Source: Bacteroidales bacterium UBA6431
GTDB lineage: Bacteria > Bacteroidota > Bacteroidia > Bacteroidales > UBA932
Assembly: GCA_002439095.1 (NCBI GenBank)
Contig: DJOT01000020.1
Location: forward strand, 3,284 to 67,283
Direction of reading: 5' to 3'
Length of the DNA stretch: 64,000 bases
A program made the position numbers and the translations under genes. Shown here one piece after another: positions 24,857 to 34,465 of the stretch. Each line of letters starts with the position of its first letter. Position 1 is the first letter of the stretch. The notes beneath the pieces were generated by a model. That model did not search any database. It saw only the letters and a program-made list of their open reading frames with translations, and had not been told where the DNA came from.

Positions 24857-25498
24857 CTATTTGATTTTTCTGTAGAAACTGCCGCTCTGGCCTTTTATGT
24901 GGTATTCCTTGGTAGTGTTCCATGTCTCATTTCCGGAGAATATACGGGTCTGGTCTGTAGTCCTGATATATTCGTTGCCATACCTGTCCACAAAGATATC
25001 CCCCTGCGAGGATGCGCTGACTCCTTGTGAGGATGCTCCCCCGACAATAGCACCTATTAGAGCAAGCACAGCCAGGACAGCAAGTGCGAGCCACCAGAAA
25101 TGCTTTATGACGAAAATGCCGAGGCTGAATGTCGGGACGGCGAGCAGCAGGCCAGTAATTATGCAGCCTACCACCGATAACCAGCCTATCGGACCCCCGA
25201 GCAAGCCGTCGATGACCAGCAGATAAAACGATGCCAGAACCATCGAGGACAATATCCCAGTGTAGACCAGAGCCAAGGAATATTTGAGGATGCTCTCATC
25301 CAGCATCTCGCTGGAGCACAACTCCCTCAGCATCGGCATCATCTTGCTGACGGACAATGCCAGTCCGGCGGATGCGACCAGCAGGACAAAGAAGCGGGCC
25401 GCCTTGCGCCAGCCTTCTTTTTCGTGAAAAACGCTTCCCCAAAGCGTTAGGGCAGCGCAGATGAAAGGGATGATAAGGGTGATAGCCGTATTGATCAT
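24857..25498 (-). CDS. Polytopic membrane protein, function unknown
   Basis: A 213-residue protein with about five hydrophobic segments (TAITLIIPFICAALTLWG, AARFFVLLVASAGLAL, LALVYTGILSSMVLASFYLL, WLSVVGCIITGLLLAVPTF, HFWWLALAVLAVLALIGAIV) and a soluble tail containing SQGDIFVDRYGNEYIR. The start at 25498 puts the first membrane segment at the N-terminus. A perfect TATATTTG box lies 18 bp upstream on the minus strand (25517-25524). Confidence 0.65.
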   Translation of the reverse strand: MINTAITLIIPFICAALTLWGSVFHEKEGWRKAARFFVLLVASAGLALSVSKMMPMLRELCSSEMLDESILKYSLALVYTGILSSMVLASFYLLVIDGLLGGPIGWLSVVGCIITGLLLAVPTFSLGIFVIKHFWWLALAVLAVLALIGAIVGGASSQGVSASSQGDIFVDRYGNEYIRTTDQTRIFSGNETWNTTKEYHIKGQSGSFYRKIK

Positions 25499-25516
25499 AA
25501 TGTTTCGATAGTTTGT

Positions 25517-25524
25517 CAAATATA
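25517..25524 (-). promoter_or_regulatory. -7 element for the membrane-protein gene
   Basis: TATATTTG on the minus strand, an exact match to TAnnTTTG, 18 bp before the start at 25498. No convincing -33 TTTG is present at the expected distance. Confidence 0.4.
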
Positions 25525-25587
25525 AGGATTTTTTTGTCCGTGTGAAAAAACTTGGCAAAGATCCTGAAATTCCAGCCGGCATCACCC

Positions 25588-25618
25588 TTGCTTATCCGGC
25601 AGATAATCCCTATCTTTC
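25588..25618 (+). promoter_or_regulatory. Promoter of the outer-membrane barrel gene
   Basis: TTG (25588-25590), 20 bp, then TATCTTTC (25611-25618), one mismatch from TAnnTTTG. It lies 19 bp before the start codon at 25638. Confidence 0.4.
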
Positions 25619-25637
25619 AAAGTCAAAATGCTGTACA

Positions 25638-28520
25638 ATGAAAAAATTGTTTTTTGCTCTTGCGCTGACCGTCATTTCCGCCATTTCCGCACGCTCGCAA
25701 GTTGTCATCCTCAACGACAATCTGCTCTCCGCCCGAATGACTGAAGTCAAGGTAGCAGTCCTTGACTCCTTGACAAACGAGCCGGTGGCCTTTGCCTCAG
25801 TCTACGTGATTCCAGCCAAGGACACTACCATCACCAACTTCACCCTTACGGACGACAAGGGGGCCGCGAAACTGGAAGAAGTGCCGTTCGGCAGTTACAC
25901 CTTCCACATCGAGATGATGGGCTACAAGCCGTACGTCAAGCAGCTGTATTTCAGGGACAGGACAATGGATCTCGGGCAGGTGCGCCTCCGGCAGGACGAG
26001 GCCTTCCTCAAGGCCGCCGTGGTCTCAGATGTCGGCAATCCCATCGTGGTCAAGAAAGACACCGTGGAGTTCAACGCAGCCTCCTACCAGGTCGGCACCA
26101 ACGCCATGCTCAAGGATCTCATCCGCCGCATGCCGGGCATGGAGATAACCGAGAACGGCAAAGTGAAGTTCAACGGTGAGGAGATAGACAAGCTTACCGT
26201 TGGCGGACGCACTTTCTTCTTCAACGACCAGTCAACAGCACTCAACAACCTCCCGGCAGCCGTGGTAGACAAGATCCGTGTGATCGACCGCGCTTCCGAA
26301 GCATCGCGCGCCACGGGAGTGGAGGACGGCTCGCGGGAAAAGGTCCTGGATGTAGCCCTCAAAAAAGAATACGAGCAGGGCTGGTTCGGCAACGTCGGTC
26401 TCATAGGCGGCACGACGCTCGCCGCAGGGCAGGACGAGCCCTTGAGAGACAATCGCGGCATGCTCTTCAGCAGCAACGCCCTCGCTTCAGCCTATAACGA
26501 GAAAGACCAGATCACCGTGATCGGCAATGCCCAGAATGTCAATGATTCCAACGCCACCATCGTGTTCGTCAGTTCCGACGGGACCACCTCGTCGCCGAAC
26601 CAGGGCCTGTCCACTTCAGCACAGCTGGGAGTCAATGCCAATACCTCACGCATCAAAGACGTGGAGACCACCGTGGCCGCGAACTACAAATATGCCGACA
26701 TTGACTCCGGCAGCAGGCGGGAACGTACCACCTTCCAGCAGGACGGGGACATCGTGAGCCTCCAGGAAAACAGCGGCAAGCAGTACAACCAGTCCTTCAC
26801 AGCCAATGCCGAGATGAAAAAGGAAAAGGGGGACGTCTGGTTCCACGTCAGCCCGCAGATAAAATACGGCAAGACCGATACATTCGGACAGACATCTTCC
26901 TCGACCGGCATCGGAGACCAGAGACTCAACAATTCCGAAGGCAGCACCCGTGATTTCTCAACCAGCCGCAGCGCAGCGCTAAGCTCCGATGTGACGTTCC
27001 GCAACCTTTTCGGGGCAAAAGGCCGTTCGCTCCGCCTCTATCTCACAGGCGACTATTCTGACGAGGGTGGGGAGAGCTACGAGAACTCCGTGCTCAAATC
27101 CGCCTCCGGTGAGGAAAGCCGCAATCTCGGGTACATCAACGACGAGAAGACATACTCCGCAGGCGGTTCTCTGCGATATGTCGAGCCGCTCGGCACGAAG
27201 TGGAAAATCACCGCTTCCGCCCAGCTCAACCTCTCCAGACGCAGCAGCAAGCGTGACGCATCGGACGCAGCAGGCCGCAACGACTACTATTCGTCCAGTT
27301 CCAATTCAAAATACATAGCCCAGAACTACGACCTGACAGCACAGTATACTTTCAGCGGGCGCAGTTTCCTGTCGCTGGGTGCCAAGGCCAGTGGAATGCT
27401 CAACGAGACCCGGTCCCGAAGCTACGGGATCGATGCCGTGACCGGAGAAGGGGAGTGGAACTGGTTCGTGGCTCCGACCATGAATTTCCAGTTCAGCCGG
27501 GGGAGCAGCCGCCTGTATTTCTCCATCTACGGCTACAACCAGAGGCCTTCATCCTCCAACATGCGCCCTGCTCTGGACATCTCCAACCCTTCAAGCCTGC
27601 GAGTCGGCAACGTCTACATGCGCCCCTCGTTCACCACTTCCGCCAGTGGAAGCTGGAGTGTCAACAACCGGGAGCGTTTCTCCACCCTTATGATCTACTG
27701 GTTCGGCAACCTCGGCTCGTCACCGCTTACTTCAGCCCAGTGGTATGATGCCTCCGGCATCCTGTACTCGATCCCTGTGAACTCACGCCGTCCGAGCCTT
27801 GTCACGCAGTTCAACGGCAGCTATACGACCCCGCTTGACAAGGACAGGGTATGGTCGCTCACCCTTGGCCTGTCCGGGACGTATTCCTCTTCGACAGGAT
27901 ATCAGGCGAGCGGTGCGCTGGAGGGGCTGGATAAGGACAGTTTTGACTATTCTTCGTTCATGGAGAAGTTCTGGGGCAGCCCGGACGGAGACCATTTTTA
28001 CGGCGGGCAGAGCGGGTTCAATGAGAACAGGACCAGCACTTTCGGGCCGGACGCGCGCATTTCCGTCAAGTACAACCGCGAGAGATTTTCATTCAGCCTC
28101 GGAGCAGGCAGTTCCGGACGGATTTCACATTACTCACTTTATCCGGAGATCAGCCTGAAGACACTGGATACCGACATCAACGCCCGGGGCTCTTACACGA
28201 CCAGGCACGAGTTCGAGTTCAGCAGCGATGTCAGCTATACGTTCTACAACGGCTACGCCGACGGGTTCGGGGAGCCGGAGTGGAGATGGAACATCGGAAT
28301 ATCCAAAAACATAGGCGCGTTCACCTTGGATCTTACAGTGCATGACATCCTCGACAGCGCGCGCAACCTCTCCCATACCGTCAACTCTAACTATGTGGAA
28401 GACAGCTACCGTCTGATCACCGGCAGATACGCCATGTTCGGAGTCAAATGGAATTTCGGCAAGATGAACGCCGCCCACAGCCGCCGGGCCCAGGAGGCCG
28501 CATGGAATATGGCTTTCTAG
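25638..28520 (+). CDS. TonB-dependent-receptor-like outer-membrane beta-barrel protein
   Basis: A 960-residue outer-membrane protein. The start at 25638 gives a signal peptide (MKKLFFALALTVISAISARS). Next comes a carboxypeptidase-regulatory-like fold (VAVLDSLTNEPVAFASVYVI, about residues 35-120) and then a plug-like domain (LKDLIRRMPGMEI, GEEIDKLTVGGRTFFF, DKIRVIDRASE). A large barrel of Tyr/Ser-rich strands follows. This domain order is typical of the outer-membrane beta-barrel family related to TonB receptors. No TonB box is evident and there is no adjacent SusD gene, so the cargo is unknown. Two glycosidase genes follow on the same strand. Confidence 0.88.
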   Translation: MKKLFFALALTVISAISARSQVVILNDNLLSARMTEVKVAVLDSLTNEPVAFASVYVIPAKDTTITNFTLTDDKGAAKLEEVPFGSYTFHIEMMGYKPYVKQLYFRDRTMDLGQVRLRQDEAFLKAAVVSDVGNPIVVKKDTVEFNAASYQVGTNAMLKDLIRRMPGMEITENGKVKFNGEEIDKLTVGGRTFFFNDQSTALNNLPAAVVDKIRVIDRASEASRATGVEDGSREKVLDVALKKEYEQGWFGNVGLIGGTTLAAGQDEPLRDNRGMLFSSNALASAYNEKDQITVIGNAQNVNDSNATIVFVSSDGTTSSPNQGLSTSAQLGVNANTSRIKDVETTVAANYKYADIDSGSRRERTTFQQDGDIVSLQENSGKQYNQSFTANAEMKKEKGDVWFHVSPQIKYGKTDTFGQTSSSTGIGDQRLNNSEGSTRDFSTSRSAALSSDVTFRNLFGAKGRSLRLYLTGDYSDEGGESYENSVLKSASGEESRNLGYINDEKTYSAGGSLRYVEPLGTKWKITASAQLNLSRRSSKRDASDAAGRNDYYSSSSNSKYIAQNYDLTAQYTFSGRSFLSLGAKASGMLNETRSRSYGIDAVTGEGEWNWFVAPTMNFQFSRGSSRLYFSIYGYNQRPSSSNMRPALDISNPSSLRVGNVYMRPSFTTSASGSWSVNNRERFSTLMIYWFGNLGSSPLTSAQWYDASGILYSIPVNSRRPSLVTQFNGSYTTPLDKDRVWSLTLGLSGTYSSSTGYQASGALEGLDKDSFDYSSFMEKFWGSPDGDHFYGGQSGFNENRTSTFGPDARISVKYNRERFSFSLGAGSSGRISHYSLYPEISLKTLDTDINARGSYTTRHEFEFSSDVSYTFYNGYADGFGEPEWRWNIGISKNIGAFTLDLTVHDILDSARNLSHTVNSNYVEDSYRLITGRYAMFGVKWNFGKMNAAHSRRAQEAAWNMAF

Positions 28521-28531
28521 ACAATATTCAT

Positions 28532-28558
28532 TATTTTTGTGAGTTAAAAACACTCACA
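28532..28558 (+). promoter_or_regulatory. Promoter and inverted repeat upstream of the rhamnosidase
   Basis: TATTTTTG (28532-28539) is a -7 element. It is overlapped at its end by an inverted repeat, TGTGAGT (28538-28544) and ACTCACA (28552-28558), which stops 2 bp before the ATG at 28561. The repeat spans the predicted start of transcription and could be an operator. The -33 element is poor. Confidence 0.4.
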
Positions 28559-28560
28559 TA

Positions 28561-31158
28561 ATGAAAAAACACTTGATCTTGGCCGCACTTGCCATCTCGG
28601 CGCTCGCGGCCTGCACCCATGAACAAAGCGGCTCTGTCGGCGCACGCACCGGCGCGCTTGACAGTTCGCTTTGGGACAGTTCACAATGGATTTCGGCCGC
28701 CGATGCTCCGGTGGTGGACAGGATAGTCACCAACGGCGCCACAGAAAGGGCCGCAGACGGGGCCAGCTGGTTCGTAAGCGAAGTGACCAATCCCAAAAAA
28801 GTGACGCGTGCCGTCTGGATGACGAGCGGACTCGGGGTTTACCGGATATTTCTCAACGGTTCAGAAATCGGGGAGGAGATTCTCAAACCGGGCTTCACCC
28901 ACTATCAGAAGACCAAGTTGTCTTTCACCTACGATATCACCGATGCTTTCAAGAAAGGCAGTGAAGAAGTCAACCAACTTTCCGCCCAGCTCACTCCGGG
29001 CTGGTGGGCAGACAAAATTGTCACCCCGAAATACCATGAGGGCATGGTGGGGCGCAAGACCGCGTTCCGGGGAGTGTTGCAGTTGACTTACGGCGACGGC
29101 AGCACGCAGGTGTTCGGGACGGACTGTTCCAATTGGAAAGCAGGCGTGGCAGGTCCTGTCACACATGCCGACATATTCGACGGAGAGGAGTACGATGCCC
29201 GCATACCGCAGGGCTACCTGACCCCGGAGAAATTATCGGTTCCGGAGCCGAATACCGAGTTCCATGGAGAGATTATCCCGTCCGACGGAGCCGAAGTCTA
29301 CATTCGCCGCGACCTTACCCTCAAGCCGCAGCAGGCTTATATCTGGAGTGAAGTCTCCGGAGCCAAAGACAAGGAATACGGCAAGGTCGTGATCTCCAGG
29401 ACGTACAAACCAGGAGAGGAGATGACTGTCACACCTGGCGAGAACCTTGTCATCGACTTCGGACAGAACTGTGCCGGTGTGCCGGAATTCGAGTTCTCCG
29501 CAGCCGAGGGGACAGTGCTCACTTTCCTCCCGGCAGAACTTCTGAACGATGGCAACGGAGCCACTTCCCGTGGAATGGACGGCCCGGAGGGAAGCGTTCA
29601 CCGGACCAACTTGCGAACCCCGGAGAGCGGCATGAGACTTGTCTACACCTTCGGCCCTCAGAAATCTTACGCAGTTTATCATCCTTCCTGCACTTTCTTC
29701 GGCTACCGCTACGCTTCGGTGAGCGCGACCGCCGAAGTCAAGATACGCACAGTCGTGACTCTCCCGGTAAGTTCCATCACACAGGAGATGGAGACCGGAC
29801 AGATCACCACCGGCAACGAACTCGTCAACAAACTCATTTCCAACACTCTCTGGGGTGAGAGATCAAACTATCTCTCTGTGCCTACCGACTGCCCTCAGCG
29901 CAACGAGAGACTGGGGTGGACGGCTGACACTCAAGTGTTTGCTGAAACAGGAACATTCTTCGCAAACACGGACAACTTCTTCCACAAGTGGACTCGTGAC
30001 CTGCGTGATACCCAATCTCCGACGGGGGCATATCCGGGAGTGGCACCGCTTGCCCAGTACGGAGCAAGCAGCCACGAGATGATGAGGCTCGGCTGGGCCG
30101 ATGCCGGAGTGATCGTGCCGTGGGTCATCTGGAGGCAGTTCGCAGACAGCCGGATCATCGATGAGAACTGGGATGCAATGGTCAAGTATATGCACCATGT
30201 CAACGAGACCCGCTACGACCATGTTGCCCTCAGTGGCGAAAACGGCAATTACCAATGGGGTGACTGGCTCAGCTACGAGCCACTCGAAAGCCGCGGGTTC
30301 GGCATCTACGAGAATGGTGACAACAGCAAGAAGATCCTCCGCAAGGAAGCCATAGAATATTGGAACTACCTGGGAGCCTGCTACTGGGCTATGGATGCCG
30401 GGATGATGGCTGACATGGCAAGGGCGACGGGCCGTCCTTCCGGAGACTACGAGATCATGGCTGCCAAAGCCAAGTCTTACCTCAAAGAGCGTTTCCTTGA
30501 CGGCAAGGGCAATTTCAAGACAGCGATTTTCAACACCATGCAGACACCGGCCCTGTTCGCCCTCAAGAACTCGCTTGTGGACGGCGAGGCCAGAGAGAAC
30601 ATGATCGCACGCCTCCGCAGGAACTTCGAAGACCACGGCAACTGCCTGCAGACAGGCTTCCTCGGCACGTCCATCCTGATGTCCACACTGACAGACAACG
30701 GCATGGCCGACATCGCCTATGAGCTTCTCTTCCAGCGGAAGAACCCGAGCTGGCTGTATTCTGTAGACAACGGCGCAACTACAATCTGGGAACGTTGGAA
30801 CAGTTACACCCTCAGCGACGGGATGGGCCCGAAGGACATGAACAGTTTCAACCATTACGCCTACGGCTGCGTGTGCGAGTGGCTTTGGAACACGGCTGCC
30901 GGCATCGAGGCAGACACGGCAGAACCGGGCTTCAAGCACATATTGATGAAACCTGTCCCGGACCGCAGGCTCGGACATCTCAAAGCCGAGTACAAATCCG
31001 CCTCCGGCCTGATCCGCAGCGAATGGAAATATGAAGGGGAGACCTGGATATGGGACTTCACCATACCTCAAGGCTGCACCGCCACAGTATCCCTGCCTGA
31101 CGGCAGTGCTCCGGCGGAGTACGGTGAGGGCGACCATTCAATAAGACTTACACTTTAG
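28561..31158 (+). CDS. Alpha-L-rhamnosidase (GH78), lipoprotein
   Basis: An 865-residue glycosidase removing terminal alpha-L-rhamnose from glycans or glycosides. The N-terminus (MKKHLILAALAISALAACTH) is a lipoprotein signal with lipobox LAAC, so the enzyme is anchored in an envelope membrane. Beta-sandwich domains follow (VWMTSGLGVYRIFLNGSEIGEE, VIDFGQNCAGVPEF). The (alpha/alpha)6 catalytic domain carries the family hallmark SVPTDCPQRNERLGWTADTQ near residue 440, and further on SVDNGATTIWERWNS and FNHYAYGCVCEWLW. It lies between the barrel protein and a GH2 enzyme, suggesting a small glycan-use locus. Confidence 0.93.
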   Translation: MKKHLILAALAISALAACTHEQSGSVGARTGALDSSLWDSSQWISAADAPVVDRIVTNGATERAADGASWFVSEVTNPKKVTRAVWMTSGLGVYRIFLNGSEIGEEILKPGFTHYQKTKLSFTYDITDAFKKGSEEVNQLSAQLTPGWWADKIVTPKYHEGMVGRKTAFRGVLQLTYGDGSTQVFGTDCSNWKAGVAGPVTHADIFDGEEYDARIPQGYLTPEKLSVPEPNTEFHGEIIPSDGAEVYIRRDLTLKPQQAYIWSEVSGAKDKEYGKVVISRTYKPGEEMTVTPGENLVIDFGQNCAGVPEFEFSAAEGTVLTFLPAELLNDGNGATSRGMDGPEGSVHRTNLRTPESGMRLVYTFGPQKSYAVYHPSCTFFGYRYASVSATAEVKIRTVVTLPVSSITQEMETGQITTGNELVNKLISNTLWGERSNYLSVPTDCPQRNERLGWTADTQVFAETGTFFANTDNFFHKWTRDLRDTQSPTGAYPGVAPLAQYGASSHEMMRLGWADAGVIVPWVIWRQFADSRIIDENWDAMVKYMHHVNETRYDHVALSGENGNYQWGDWLSYEPLESRGFGIYENGDNSKKILRKEAIEYWNYLGACYWAMDAGMMADMARATGRPSGDYEIMAAKAKSYLKERFLDGKGNFKTAIFNTMQTPALFALKNSLVDGEARENMIARLRRNFEDHGNCLQTGFLGTSILMSTLTDNGMADIAYELLFQRKNPSWLYSVDNGATTIWERWNSYTLSDGMGPKDMNSFNHYAYGCVCEWLWNTAAGIEADTAEPGFKHILMKPVPDRRLGHLKAEYKSASGLIRSEWKYEGETWIWDFTIPQGCTATVSLPDGSAPAEYGEGDHSIRLTL

Positions 31159-31171
31159 CACATCAGCATAT

Positions 31172-34100
31172 ATGAGATTCAAAGGCATCCTGTGCGCGCT
31201 GTCCCTGCTTGTTGCGGGGACAGCCGCTTATGCTTCTGCTCCGCAGAACCCTGAGAGGCAGTACACATTCGACCAGGGATGGGAGTTCCGGCTGTGCACC
31301 GACAGAGACGAAGTCCAGTCTCTTGTGAAATCATCCGGCGGGGCGGATTTCCGTCCTGTACAGATTCCGCACGACTGGAGCGTCGAGCTTCCTTTCGATA
31401 CGAAGGCAGGCGGAGCCGCCGGCTATCTGCCAGGCGGGTTGGGCCTGTATGTCAAGGAGTTCACACTTCCGGCATCAATTGCAGATGCCAGCAGGATAAG
31501 CATCGTCTTCGACGGAGTATATCACAAAGCCACGGTGTGGCTGAACGGGCATGAGCTCGGCAGGCATGACTATGGTTATACAGATTTCACGTTTGACCTG
31601 TCCAGACACCTGAAGCGCAAGGGGGTGAACCGCCTTGCCGTCTTTGTGGACATGGAACAGCAGTCGCGCTGGTACACGGGTGCCGGTATCTATCGCCACG
31701 TGTGGCTCAAGACTTCCGGTAAGGTGCATATCCGACACAATGGCCTGTGGGTGAGGCCGTCGGCTGACGGGAATGTGGAGATCACAACTCAAGTGGACGG
31801 TGGTAGACGCTACCGGCTCGAACATACAGTCTATGGCCCTGACGGGGAACAGGTTGCCAACACGGGTAACAACTCGCTGAAAGTTGAGAATCCGCAGCTG
31901 TGGAGTCCTGATTCGCCTATTCTTTATTCACTCAAGACCGTGGTCTATGATGCTTCGGGGAAACCGTCAGATGAAGTTGTGACCAGGTTCGGTTTCCGTG
32001 ACGCACGCTTCGAGGCTGCTACCGGATTCTGGCTCAACGGCACCAACATCAAGCTCAAGGGAGTCTGCCTGCATCAGGATGCCGGCAGTCTGGGTGTCGC
32101 CGTGCCGGACGAAGTTTGGGCTCGCCGACTGAGAACACTCAAGGAGATAGGCTGCAACGCTGTGCGCTGTTCTCACAACCCGCCTTCGCCGGAGTTCCTC
32201 GATCTTTGCGACGAGCTGGGATTTCTGGTGATAGATGAGGCTTTTGACAAATGGAAGTCCGGCTATTATGAGGCTTCTTTTGATGAACGCGCCAGGCAGG
32301 ACATCACCGATATGGTTCTCCGTGACCGCAACCATCCGTCTGTAATCGTGTGGAGCATCGGAAACGAGGTCACGGAAGCACTGCTTGAAAGCGACGAGGG
32401 AGTGGAGAGAGCCCGCTTCCTTAATGATATAGTCAAGACTCTCGACCCGACACGTCCTACGCTGGTCGCCTGCCAGAGCAAGTTCGCGGACAAGTTCGGA
32501 GACGTGACGGATCTTGTGGGGTACAACTATATGGAACCGAGGATGATAGAGGATCATAAACGTCACCCTGAGAGGAAAATGCTCGTAACGGAGGCCTTCC
32601 CTTATTATTCTGGTCTGAGAGTGGACAATGTCAGGGATTTTGTGGAGCTGAATCCGTGGAACTTCGTGGAGGACAACCCTTTCATCGCGGGCTCATTTGT
32701 CTGGGCCGGAGTGGACTACCTCGGGGAATCCGCCCCATGGCCCGCCAAGGGCTGGTGTTCTTCTCCTTTCGACATCACGATGAAGGAGAAGCCGCAAGCT
32801 GCATTCTATCACCCGGCATGGACTCCGGACAGAGATTACCTTAAGCTTGTCGTCCGCGACAACTGCTTCGACCAGCCGGCCGGCAAGGACCACTGGCAGT
32901 ATCCGCCTATGGACGACACCTGGGATCTTCCGTATATTGACGAGCGCTGTGTCGAGGTCCGCTGCTACACTACCTGCGATTCTGTAAAATTTTATTTCCC
33001 GATGTGGAGCAATCCGCAGATGCCTCTGAAAACGCGTGTCACTGCTGACTATCCTGATCATTGCATCAAGGTACAGCTTCCTGCCAAGAGGGGGAAAATC
33101 CTCGCAATCGGCTACAAGGGAGGGAAGGAGGTCATGCGTGACTCGCTTGTCAACCACGGTCCTGTGGCTGGTGTCAGACTTGACGCTGATTACGATCTGC
33201 TGGATCCTTTAAATGGCGATTACAGCCCTCGCGGAATGACTTCCACGGTATCTCACATACGATTGAGTCTCGTCGACAGTCTGGGAAGACTCCAGCAGAT
33301 GGAGCCGAGGCGATTCCGCGTCGAAGTCGAAGGGCCGCTGCGTCTTCTCGGTGTTGAGACCGGAGACTTGCGGAGGGAGGAGTCCTGGAGAACTACGGAG
33401 ATGGACACATACTTCGGGGAAGGGCACATCAGAGTCCAGTCCACTTCCGAATGCGGACTTGCCCGCGTGCTCGTCTATGTCGAGGGGTTCCTGAAGCCGT
33501 TTGTCAAGGAGATTGCCGTCGGTCCAACCCGAGAGTCCGGCTATGTCCCCGTATCCGGGGGAGGGCGCATATACTATGAGTCGTATGGTGAGGGCGTGCC
33601 GGTGATCCTGCTCCACGGGCATACGCTTGACCGCCGCATGTGGACGGGGCAGCTCAAGGACTTTGCGGCGCGTTATCGTGTCATTGTGCCGGATTTCCGC
33701 GGATACGGCAAATCCTCAAGCCAGAAGGAAGGGATGAAGTTTACACATGTGGACGACCTCGTCACATTGATGGATTCGCTCCGCATCGACAAGGCCCACA
33801 TCGTGGGCCTTTCCATGGGAGGCTTCATCGCGGGCGACATGGTCGGGATGTACCCTGAGAGGATGCTGAGCTGCGTGATGTGCAGCGGTGCGATGAAGAC
33901 GAACTACAAGAGTCCGTCGGAGCCCATGACAGCAGAGGAACTGGAGCGTAAGCGCGCATCTATCGCCGATGTGCAGGCTCTCGGAGTTGGCCGGTGGAAA
34001 TATGAATGGATCGACAAGCTCGTATATGGAGGCGGCTCACAGGCCGGGCGTATACGGCCGGCAGTCACCGAGATGGTGATGGACTGGGACGGTTTCCAGC

Positions 34101-34360
34101 TCACTCATATCGAATCAAGGTTGTATTATGGCCATGAGGCTTTTGACCGTCTCAAGAGCAGACGTCCGTCCGTGCCGACCATGTACCTCTCCGGCGAGAC
34201 GGAGCATAAGGGGCGCATGAAGATGCTGGACTATCTGCCGGACAGCAGGCAGGTTGAACTTCCTGACTGCGGACACATGTCAAACATGGAACGGCCGGAA
34301 CTCTTCAACAGGACGGTCCTTGACTTCCTCAGATACGCTGACTCGAAAAGTCTGCAATAA
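31172..34360 (+). CDS. GH2 beta-galactosidase-type enzyme fused to an alpha/beta hydrolase
   Basis: A 1062-residue secreted two-enzyme protein. A signal peptide (MRFKGILCALSLLVAGTAAY) precedes a complete GH2 glycosidase: sugar-binding and sandwich domains, then the barrel with acid/base E399 in VWSIGNEV and nucleophile E474 in MLVTEAFPY. From about residue 790 a whole alpha/beta hydrolase follows. It has the oxyanion region VILLHGHTLDRRMW, nucleophile elbow GLSMGG with S881, and C-terminal histidine H1035 in LPDCGHMSN. Both active sites look intact. It starts 13 bp after the rhamnosidase. The hydrolase part could remove acyl or ferulate-like ester groups so that the sugar becomes accessible, but that is inference. 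Confidence 0.9.
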   Translation: MRFKGILCALSLLVAGTAAYASAPQNPERQYTFDQGWEFRLCTDRDEVQSLVKSSGGADFRPVQIPHDWSVELPFDTKAGGAAGYLPGGLGLYVKEFTLPASIADASRISIVFDGVYHKATVWLNGHELGRHDYGYTDFTFDLSRHLKRKGVNRLAVFVDMEQQSRWYTGAGIYRHVWLKTSGKVHIRHNGLWVRPSADGNVEITTQVDGGRRYRLEHTVYGPDGEQVANTGNNSLKVENPQLWSPDSPILYSLKTVVYDASGKPSDEVVTRFGFRDARFEAATGFWLNGTNIKLKGVCLHQDAGSLGVAVPDEVWARRLRTLKEIGCNAVRCSHNPPSPEFLDLCDELGFLVIDEAFDKWKSGYYEASFDERARQDITDMVLRDRNHPSVIVWSIGNEVTEALLESDEGVERARFLNDIVKTLDPTRPTLVACQSKFADKFGDVTDLVGYNYMEPRMIEDHKRHPERKMLVTEAFPYYSGLRVDNVRDFVELNPWNFVEDNPFIAGSFVWAGVDYLGESAPWPAKGWCSSPFDITMKEKPQAAFYHPAWTPDRDYLKLVVRDNCFDQPAGKDHWQYPPMDDTWDLPYIDERCVEVRCYTTCDSVKFYFPMWSNPQMPLKTRVTADYPDHCIKVQLPAKRGKILAIGYKGGKEVMRDSLVNHGPVAGVRLDADYDLLDPLNGDYSPRGMTSTVSHIRLSLVDSLGRLQQMEPRRFRVEVEGPLRLLGVETGDLRREESWRTTEMDTYFGEGHIRVQSTSECGLARVLVYVEGFLKPFVKEIAVGPTRESGYVPVSGGGRIYYESYGEGVPVILLHGHTLDRRMWTGQLKDFAARYRVIVPDFRGYGKSSSQKEGMKFTHVDDLVTLMDSLRIDKAHIVGLSMGGFIAGDMVGMYPERMLSCVMCSGAMKTNYKSPSEPMTAEELERKRASIADVQALGVGRWKYEWIDKLVYGGGSQAGRIRPAVTEMVMDWDGFQLTHIESRLYYGHEAFDRLKSRRPSVPTMYLSGETEHKGRMKMLDYLPDSRQVELPDCGHMSNMERPELFNRTVLDFLRYADSKSLQ

Positions 34361-34393
34361 TACGGATCTCCAGCAAACGGCATTCATTGTAAC

Positions 34394-34451
34394 TGAAAGA
34401 CGGAGGTGCTGCGCTCAACACAAAAGTATCGCGCAGCACCTCCGTCTTTCA
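34394..34451. terminator. Bidirectional intrinsic terminator
   Basis: A perfect 21-bp inverted repeat (34394-34414 pairs with 34431-34451) with a 16-nt loop lies between two convergent genes. The stem begins with A-rich and ends with T-rich bases, so it can end transcription from both the GH2 gene and the minus-strand SLH-protein operon. Confidence 0.85.
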
Positions 34452-34465
34452 ATTATAATTATTTA

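Noticed and set aside
29863..31137. 424-residue minus-strand ORF opposite the rhamnosidase
   Set aside because: Antisense shadow; the GH78 reading has all motifs and a lipoprotein signal.
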